DNA of 20,433 nt, taken from NCBI GenBank assembly GCA_018668795.1, contig JABJBD010000038.1, positions 1 to 20,433 on the forward strand, in the 5' to 3' direction. The translations under genes and the position numbers were made by a program. This document shows, piece by piece, positions 15,854-20,433 of the stretch. The notes under the pieces were generated by a model. That model was not told the origin of the DNA and did not search any database. It saw only the letters and a list, made by a program, of their open reading frames with translations. This DNA is from Candidatus Puniceispirillum sp. (GTDB lineage: Bacteria; Pseudomonadota; Alphaproteobacteria; Puniceispirillales; Puniceispirillaceae). The stretch's first letter is position 1; each line of letters starts with the position of its first letter.

Positions 15854-16450
15854 ATGTTTACAGGAATCATAACCGGACAAGGCCACATTCTTGATATTCA
15901 TGATGCAGGCGACCGGCATTTGACCATTGGATGTGACTGGGATTGCGCGGCAATTGATTTAGGGGCATCCATAGCCTGTTCGGGGATTTGCCTGACTGTG
16001 GTGGCGCGCGACGCGCACAGCTTTAGGGTCGCGGCATCATCTGAAACCATGTCTGTTACAACGCTTGGGGGCTGGCAAAAAGGCGACAAAATTAATCTTG
16101 AACGCGCACTTCGGATGGGAGATGAATTAGGCGGGCATATTGTGTCTGGTCATGTTGATGGATTGGCTCAAGTGATGTCGATTACGCCTGATGGTGATAG
16201 CCATGTCGTTACGCTTGGCGTGCCAGCCGATTTGGCAATGTTTGTTGCCCCCAAGGGATCAGTTACATTAGATGGTGTTTCGCTGACAGTTAATAACGTT
16301 ACTGACAATAGTTTTGGCATAAATGTGATTGCACATACATGGGATGTAACCCAGTTTGGTGCGCTGACCATAGGCCAGAAAATGAATATGGAAATAGATA
16401 TGCTGGCACGCTATGTTGCGCGTCTGCATGGCCTTAATAAGGAAGCGTAA
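15854..16450 (+). CDS. ribE: Riboflavin synthase, alpha subunit
   Basis: The enzyme dismutates two 6,7-dimethyl-8-ribityllumazine molecules to riboflavin, the last step of the pathway. It consists of two tandem lumazine-binding barrels, each recognisable: MFTGIITGQGHI with ACSGICLTVV in the first, and GHIVSGHVDG with LDGVSLTVNNV and FGINVIAHTW in the second. An ATG at 15842 is in frame, but ATG 15854 gives the MFTGI start that is nearly invariant in this family, so I prefer it (198 residues, against 202). The ribosome site is weak for either. It lies 31 bases after ribD and 2 before ribBA. Some databases use the symbol ribC or ribE for this gene. Confidence 0.94.
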   Translation: MFTGIITGQGHILDIHDAGDRHLTIGCDWDCAAIDLGASIACSGICLTVVARDAHSFRVAASSETMSVTTLGGWQKGDKINLERALRMGDELGGHIVSGHVDGLAQVMSITPDGDSHVVTLGVPADLAMFVAPKGSVTLDGVSLTVNNVTDNSFGINVIAHTWDVTQFGALTIGQKMNMEIDMLARYVARLHGLNKEA

Positions 16451-16452
16451 TA

Positions 16453-17604
16453 ATGAGTCAATCCGATACATCAGACATGCCCGCATTGTCACCTATTGAA
16501 GATGTAATTGCTGATGCCAAGTTGGGCAAGCTGTTCATTCTTATTGACGATGAAGATCGTGAGAATGAGGGTGATCTATGCGTTGTAGGTGAATGGGTAA
16601 CAGCTGAGAATATTAATTTTATGGCAAAGTATGGCCGGGGTCTTATCTGTCTTGCGTTGCCGCGCGAAAGAACAGATGCGTTGGGTTTGGGGATGATGGA
16701 ACGACGTAATGAGTCGCGTCATCAAACAGCGTTTACGGTGTCAATTGAAGCGCGTGAAGGCGTTACAACAGGCATTTCGGCGGCAGATCGTGCGCATACA
16801 ATCAGGACAGCCATCGACCCGCAACGCAGTGAGAAGGATATAACCACACCAGGGCATATTTTTCCCCTTATTGGGCGTGATGGCGGAACCCTTGTAAGGG
16901 CAGGTCATACCGAAGCCGTTATCGATATTGCAAGAGCAACCGGATCGGACAACCCGTCAGGCGTAATTTGTGAGATTATGAAAGATGATGGTGAAATGGC
17001 GCGCCTAAATGATCTGCTGCCTTTTGCCAAAGAACATGATCTAAAGATTGGTACGATTGCTGATTTGATTGCATGGCGCCGTATGAATGAAACCCTTGTC
17101 CAACGTTCAGTTGAAACAGACTTTGCTTCACGAACAAGTGGTTCATGGCGCATGATTATTTATGTAAACACAATCTCGGATGTAGAGCATATTGCTCTGG
17201 TTAAAGGCGATATTTCCGGCGATGATCCAATACTTGTAAGAATGCATGCCCTTGATTTGATGTCGGATGTGCTTGATGAAGCATCTCCGTTCCGGAATGG
17301 ACGTGAGTTGGAAACAGCCATGCATACGATTGAAAAGAAGGGGCGTGGTATCGTTGTGCTACTGCGAGAGTCATCAAATGCCAGCCTATCTTCAATGGTT
17401 ACCCAACGGGTGATGAAAGATGCCAAAACGGGCGATAATCCGGGGCATGATTTGCGTGAATATGGTGTAGGTGCACAAATTCTTGGTGATCTTGGCGTTT
17501 CAAAAATGGTGCTGTTATCAAATTCAAAGCCAAATGTTATCAGCCTTGATGGTTATGATCTGGAGATTGTTGACTGGAAACCGCTGAATGGAGAGGGGCA
17601 ATAA
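16453..17604 (+). CDS. ribB: 3,4-dihydroxy-2-butanone-4-phosphate synthase with degenerate GTP cyclohydrolase II-like domain
   Basis: The N-terminal domain (about residues 12-210) converts ribulose 5-phosphate to 3,4-dihydroxy-2-butanone 4-phosphate, the second substrate of lumazine synthase. Its acidic loop DDEDRENEGDL (32-42), HQTAFTVSIEA, TGISAADRA (106-114) and RAGHTEAVIDIARATG (149-164) are intact. The C-terminal domain (about 228-378) aligns with GTP cyclohydrolase II by REYGVGAQILGDLG and GYDLEIVDWKPL. However, it lacks all three zinc cysteines, having VRMHALDLMSDVLDEAS where CxxHSxCLTGD...CDCG is expected, and it also lacks the EGRGIGL loop. There is no cysteine at all after residue 173. 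It should therefore not open GTP. Such ribB-ribA' fusions are known in proteobacteria. Annotation as bifunctional ribBA would mislead. Confidence 0.92.
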   Translation: MSQSDTSDMPALSPIEDVIADAKLGKLFILIDDEDRENEGDLCVVGEWVTAENINFMAKYGRGLICLALPRERTDALGLGMMERRNESRHQTAFTVSIEAREGVTTGISAADRAHTIRTAIDPQRSEKDITTPGHIFPLIGRDGGTLVRAGHTEAVIDIARATGSDNPSGVICEIMKDDGEMARLNDLLPFAKEHDLKIGTIADLIAWRRMNETLVQRSVETDFASRTSGSWRMIIYVNTISDVEHIALVKGDISGDDPILVRMHALDLMSDVLDEASPFRNGRELETAMHTIEKKGRGIVVLLRESSNASLSSMVTQRVMKDAKTGDNPGHDLREYGVGAQILGDLGVSKMVLLSNSKPNVISLDGYDLEIVDWKPLNGEGQ

Positions 17605-18035
17605 TGTCAGGTCATTTTCTTATTGTTGAAGCCCGCTTTTATGGCGCGTTAGCCGATGCCCAAAAAGCAGGTGCCATCGCCGCTCTTGAAGGTGAGGGGG
17701 CAACGCATGAAACCATTTGTGTGCCTGGTGCGCTTGAAATTCCGGCAGCGATTGCATTTCTTGCGTCCAGCGATAAGCGCTTTGACGGTTATGTTGCGCT
17801 TGGCTGTGTTATTCGTGGTGAGACAAGCCACTATGACACAGTTTGTAATGAGTCGGCACGTGGCCTGATGGATTTGGCTCTGGCAGAAAATCTTGCTATC
17901 GGAAATGGCATTATAACTGTTGAGGATGAGGATCAGGCGTGGGCTCGTGCTGATCAGAATCGTAAAGATAAAGGCGGTGACGCCGCGCGTGCTGCGCTGG
18001 CTATGGCAAAATTGAAACAACAGGTTGGTATCTGA
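17604..18035 (+). CDS. ribH: 6,7-dimethyl-8-ribityllumazine synthase
   Basis: RibH condenses 5-amino-6-ribitylaminouracil with dihydroxybutanone phosphate to make lumazine, the substrate of riboflavin synthase. Signatures are the early aromatic loop (ARFYGAL), VPGALEIPAAI at residues 40-50, and GCVIRGETSHYDTVCNES at 68-85 with the catalytic histidine His76. GNGIITVEDEDQAWARA follows further on. The 143 residues are slightly short, as is usual for alphaproteobacterial homologues. The ATG overlaps the ribB stop by one base (TAATG), indicating coupling. Confidence 0.95.
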   Translation: MSGHFLIVEARFYGALADAQKAGAIAALEGEGATHETICVPGALEIPAAIAFLASSDKRFDGYVALGCVIRGETSHYDTVCNESARGLMDLALAENLAIGNGIITVEDEDQAWARADQNRKDKGGDAARAALAMAKLKQQVGI

Positions 18036-18039
18036 TAGA

Positions 18040-18522
18040 ATGGCAAAAGATAACACTGAACTGAAACCTGTTCCTGTTCGCCGACGATCCGCATCACGTG
18101 TGTCATCGATTCAAATTTTATATCAGTCACAAATTACTGAACGAACCTCAGTTGATTTTGCTCCAGATTTTCTGACTTATTATGCGCCAGATGTTTCTAA
18201 ATCTTTCCGTGTAAAGGATCTGGATCATGAGCATCTTAACGCACTTTATACAGGCGTCGAAAAAGAGATGGCTCTATTGGACAATGATATTGCTGACTCT
18301 CTGGCAAGTGGCTGGCGTATAGAACGTCTGGCATTGATCGAGTTAACTTTGCTTAGATGTGGTGCGTTTGAGCTTCGCTTCATGCCGCACATACCAGCGC
18401 GAGCCGTGGTCAGCGAATATGCGGCCATTAGTGATGCATGCGGTTGTGAAGTGGCTTTTGTGAATGCTGTGCTTGACCGTTTGTCACGCATTGTGCGGAC
18501 AGTTGAGATGGGAACAGCCTAG
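18040..18522 (+). CDS. nusB: Transcription antitermination factor NusB
   Basis: NusB binds the boxA element of rRNA leaders with NusE (ribosomal protein S10) to prevent premature termination of rRNA transcription. The 160-residue protein begins with a basic segment and the family start RRRSASRVSSIQILYQ. It ends with the conserved helices ERLALIELTLLRCGAFEL, PARAVVSEYAAISD and FVNAVLDRLSRIVR. The frame extends upstream to 18025, but ATG 18040, four bases after the ribH stop, is a normal NusB start. The gene often follows ribH. The thiL gene that commonly comes next is absent; the next gene is convergent, 15 bases away, with no terminator visible in the gap. Confidence 0.93.
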   Translation: MAKDNTELKPVPVRRRSASRVSSIQILYQSQITERTSVDFAPDFLTYYAPDVSKSFRVKDLDHEHLNALYTGVEKEMALLDNDIADSLASGWRIERLALIELTLLRCGAFELRFMPHIPARAVVSEYAAISDACGCEVAFVNAVLDRLSRIVRTVEMGTA

Positions 18523-18537
18523 ACGTTTAAATCTGGC

Positions 18538-19014
18538 TTATTCTTCAGTTGCACGGCGGCGTTTAAGATTCTTGAATATCTGATCTATTGCACCATAGGT
18601 ATTACCAGGTGTTGGCGTCTTTTCATCAATATGGGCAATAGATAGACCTGAAGTTTCATCAAGAACATCAACAGCGCGGACAATGTCCTCATTGTCTATG
18701 GTGAACATAACGATCGTACGAGACGTTGTTTCATTAATGCCAGCAACTGGTTCTTCCATTGTTTGAGATACATAATAGGATTTGCCAGACCCAAAAGCGC
18801 CTTCAAAGCTGGGTTTGCCAAGAATGAAAATCAAGTCAGACTTTTTGCTTTTGCCAAGTTCAATTTTTGCCAACTCTGCTTCATCAATGGTATGTCCATG
18901 CGAACTGATTCGCGATTCACATGCGCTCGTGCCTATCAAAGCCACGCTAAGAAAACTAAAAGTCGCAAGTGCACGTAAAGCGTTCATAGTGGCAAATGTT
19001 CGTCTGGTCATCAT
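18538..19014 (-). CDS. bamE: Outer membrane assembly lipoprotein BamE/OmlA (SmpA family)
   Basis: BamE-type lipoproteins are peripheral parts of the outer-membrane beta-barrel assembly complex. This product (158 residues) has a basic N-terminus, a hydrophobic signal segment and a lipobox-like GTSAC ending at about Cys32, the predicted lipidated residue. Threonine at -3 is less usual than leucine. The mature part has the SmpA/OmlA signature: a short helix (IDEAELAKIELGKSKKSDLI), then LGKPSFEGAFGSGKSYYVSQ and an ending PTPGNTYGAIDQIFKNLKR typical of alphaproteobacterial members. The frame is open upstream to 19167, but AGGAA four bases before the ATGATG pair (19014 or 19011) and the signal peptide fix the start. 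It is divergent from the bc1 chaperone gene. Confidence 0.88.
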   Translation of the reverse strand: MMTRRTFATMNALRALATFSFLSVALIGTSACESRISSHGHTIDEAELAKIELGKSKKSDLIFILGKPSFEGAFGSGKSYYVSQTMEEPVAGINETTSRTIVMFTIDNEDIVRAVDVLDETSGLSIAHIDEKTPTPGNTYGAIDQIFKNLKRRRATEE

Positions 19015-19077
19015 CGCGTTCCTAGGATATAGACATGCATAGTCAGTTAGATAGCAACATAACGAGATGTTTGTAAA
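19015..19077. promoter_or_regulatory. Divergent promoter region, bamE / bc1 chaperone
   Basis: The 63-base gap between two divergent start codons must hold promoters for both. On the minus strand TTGCTA (19055-19060) and TCTATA (19031-19036), 18 bases apart, are a plausible -35/-10 pair for bamE. No equally good pair is seen for the plus strand. Confidence 0.35.
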
Positions 19078-19632
19078 ATGAACAGTAAAGAAAATGGGTG
19101 GCTGAAACAAATGCTGGGGTTTGGTAATAACAAGCAGGAAACCGTTGCTGAGCATCTTTATGGTCAAGCGATTGAAATTGCCCGTTCGCCAAAGCTGTAT
19201 ATTGATTATGGTGTGACTGATGACGTTGATGGTCGGTTTGATGCCCTTTGTCTGGTGGTAATACTGATTATGCGGCGGCTTAAGGAAGTTGAAAGTGGTA
19301 AAGACATAAGCCAGAGCTTGTTTGATTCGATGTTTGCAGATATGGATTTGTCTTTGCGTGAAATGGGTGCTGGTGATATTGGCGTGTCAAAACGTGTCCG
19401 TGTCATGGCTGAGGGTTTCATGGGGCGGTTGGAAAATTACGCCACCGCCCTTGATAAGGCAGATGATGACATGCTTGCCAATGCGCTGGCACGCAACCTT
19501 CTTCGCGCGCCAGATGCGTCCAAACAGGCGGTGCAAAGCGGTCTGGTTGTTTATGTATCAAAGCTGGCTGAACAAATTGATGCAGTATCGTCGCAAGACA
19601 TGCTGGCAGGTAAGATGAATATTAGTCTTTAA
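19078..19632 (+). CDS. Ubiquinol-cytochrome c chaperone family protein (CBP3-like)
   Basis: This 184-residue, mostly helical protein matches the ubiquinol-cytochrome c chaperone family (mitochondrial Cbp3/UQCC1 relatives), which assists assembly of cytochrome b into complex III. Supporting motifs are AEHLYGQAIEIARSPKLYID at about residues 24-43, the VTDDVDGRFDALCLVVILIMRRL region, and SLFDSMFADMDLSLREMG followed by DIGVSKRVRVMAEGFMGRL. In alphaproteobacteria the gene is commonly divergent from omlA and precedes yceD and plsX, as here. There is no signal peptide, consistent with cytoplasmic or membrane-surface action. No clear ribosome site lies before ATG 19078. Confidence 0.88.
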   Translation: MNSKENGWLKQMLGFGNNKQETVAEHLYGQAIEIARSPKLYIDYGVTDDVDGRFDALCLVVILIMRRLKEVESGKDISQSLFDSMFADMDLSLREMGAGDIGVSKRVRVMAEGFMGRLENYATALDKADDDMLANALARNLLRAPDASKQAVQSGLVVYVSKLAEQIDAVSSQDMLAGKMNISL

Positions 19633-19651
19633 ATCAGATGGTTTTGATTTG

Positions 19652-19738
19652 ATGATGGTTTGGATGCTAATGTGTTATGTTGTTTGGGGCATTGTTTTGA
19701 CTTACGTGTTTGCCAGCATTAATGGACGGTTTGCTTAG
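19652..19738 (+). CDS. Possible 28-residue single-helix membrane peptide
   Basis: A short frame runs from ATG 19652 (or ATG 19655) to TAG 19736-19738, the stop directly abutting the yceD ATG. The product would be one hydrophobic helix, starting MMVWMLMCYVVWGIVL and ending with a polar ASINGRFA tail. This resembles tiny accessory subunits of respiratory oxidases in size and character, but I recognise no family. No good ribosome site is present, and T-rich DNA produces hydrophobic frames by chance. It may act only as a translational lead-in for yceD. It is reported as a candidate only. Confidence 0.3.
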   Translation: MMVWMLMCYVVWGIVLTYVFASINGRFA

Positions 19739-20251
19739 ATGCCAGTTTTTTCTCTAACTGCAGAACTTGCCGCTGATAGCATCAAGCCTGATGCCACTTA
19801 TCGATGTAAAATCATTCCTTCGGAAGCCGAAATCGATATGTTGCTGACCCGGTTTGATTATATTGCGGTCAATGATCTAGTTGCCGAGCTAAAAATTCGT
19901 AAAGTTGCGCGAGAGTGCTGGGATGTTCATGGCAGATTAACAGCCAGTGTGGTCCAAAGCTGTGTTGTTACTGGTGAACCATTAGCGGAAAGTGTGGATT
20001 TTACTATAGAAGAACGTTATGTTCGCTTTTTTGACGAATCAACGTCAGTGGAAGTTGATTTAGACGGAGTGGAACCGCTTAAAAACGGCTTTATTGATTT
20101 GGGCGAAATGGTGATGCAGTCGCTGGCTTTAGCTGTTACAGCATGGCCACGAGCAACTGATGCCAATGAGTATGTTGAATTAGAACCAGTAAAACGCGAT
20201 CATCCATTTGTTGGTTTGGCGGCCATAAAACAGCCGAATGACAAGAATTGA
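19739..20251 (+). CDS. yceD: YceD/DUF177 family protein
   Basis: This 170-residue member of the YceD (DUF177) family carries QSCVVTGEP at residues 73-81, including the conserved cysteine. GFIDLGEMVMQSLALAVTAWPRA follows at about 117-139; the IDLGE and PR motifs are diagnostic. YceD proteins are linked by gene neighbourhood, and by reports in several bacteria and plants, to 23S rRNA or ribosome maturation; a catalytic activity is not established. It lies directly before plsX in the same reading frame, with 24 bases between the stop and the proposed plsX start. Unlike enterobacteria, no rpmF (ribosomal protein L32) gene is between them. Confidence 0.88.
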   Translation: MPVFSLTAELAADSIKPDATYRCKIIPSEAEIDMLLTRFDYIAVNDLVAELKIRKVARECWDVHGRLTASVVQSCVVTGEPLAESVDFTIEERYVRFFDESTSVEVDLDGVEPLKNGFIDLGEMVMQSLALAVTAWPRATDANEYVELEPVKRDHPFVGLAAIKQPNDKN

Positions 20252-20275
20252 CCGTCGTGCAACCAGGAGAGTAGC

Positions 20276-20433
20276 CTGTCCAAGAAAATTAAAATAGCAC
20301 TGGACGCAATGGGCGGCGATAACGCGCCTGAGATCGTCATTAATGGTGCTGAAATTATAAAGCAGAGATCCCCCAATATCGACCTTGTTTTTGTTGGTGA
20401 TGAAGTGCAGATCCATAAGCTTTTGGACCAAAC
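20276..20433 (+). CDS. plsX: Phosphate acyltransferase PlsX, N-terminal part (runs off window), CTG start
   Basis: PlsX makes acyl-phosphate from acyl-ACP, feeding the PlsY route to lysophosphatidic acid and so to membrane phospholipids. The first 52 codons are in the window: KIKIALDAMGGDNAPEIV is the family's N-terminal signature, followed by DLVFVGDE. The frame is open back to 20252 but has no ATG, GTG or TTG before the ATG inside DAMGGD, which is too late. The only sensible start is CTG 20276, six bases after a strong AGGAG (20265-20269), giving (M)SKKIKIALDAMGGD, the exact length expected for alphaproteobacterial PlsX. A sequencing error (A to C) is the main alternative. Confidence 0.92.
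   Translation, partial: MSKKIKIALDAMGGDNAPEIVINGAEIIKQRSPNIDLVFVGDEVQIHKLLDQ

Noticed and set aside
20252..20275. Missing rpmF between yceD and plsX as an anomaly
   Set aside because: Direct yceD-plsX adjacency is common in alphaproteobacteria, where rpmF is often elsewhere.
1..20433. Novel defence, mobile or CRISPR system
   Set aside because: Nearly every base is in recognisable housekeeping genes; no integrase, transposase, repeat array, tRNA-associated junction or toxin-antitoxin pair was seen.

Overview
The window is a dense, almost wholly co-oriented (+) stretch of bacterial housekeeping genes at moderate GC. It reads as an alphaproteobacterium. The grounds are a nuoG-to-nuoN run followed by birA, coaX, RNase J, methylmalonyl-CoA epimerase and a DUF1467 protein; an nrdR-rib-nusB cluster whose ribBA has a degenerate second domain; a BamE/OmlA lipoprotein divergent from a ubiquinol-cytochrome c chaperone; and a YceD (DUF177) gene directly before plsX. 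A marine SAR116-like or Rhodospirillales-like lineage would fit, but that placement is inference without a database search.

Layout. 1-7969: 3' end of nuoG, then complete nuoH, I, J, K, L, M and N, encoding the membrane arm and the connecting ferredoxin-like subunit of NADH:quinone oxidoreductase (complex I). 7981-11878: birA (biotin ligase), coaX (type III pantothenate kinase), rnj (RNase J), mce (methylmalonyl-CoA epimerase) and a small two-helix DUF1467 membrane protein, tightly spaced or overlapping. 11879-12320: the only long non-coding stretch. It holds a strong rho-independent terminator reading on the MINUS strand with no minus-strand gene ahead of it, and an 11-bp inverted repeat around an AT-rich core. 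12321-18522: rpiB, glyA, nrdR, then the riboflavin genes ribD, ribE, ribBA and ribH, then nusB. 18538-19632: bamE/omlA on the minus strand, divergent from a bc1-assembly chaperone gene. 19652-20433: a possible 28-residue membrane peptide, yceD, and the 5' end of plsX.

How the genes work together. The first third builds the proton-pumping respiratory entry complex. The middle makes cofactors (biotinylated enzymes, CoA) and handles RNA processing and propionate/methylmalonyl-CoA metabolism. The glyA-nrdR-rib block supplies one-carbon units, controls dNTP synthesis and makes FMN/FAD, the cofactor family complex I itself uses. The right end covers outer-membrane assembly, cytochrome bc1 maturation and the start of phospholipid synthesis.

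Points to follow up: plsX appears to start with a rare CTG codon; RibBA keeps a complete DHBP synthase but its GTP cyclohydrolase II domain has no cysteine at all, so the cluster lacks that first riboflavin step; an unannotated small RNA is likely on the minus strand near 12.0-12.2 kb; and a tiny hydrophobic ORF abuts yceD. I see no mobile element, CRISPR array, tRNA, rRNA or defence system. Most of the window is conventional.
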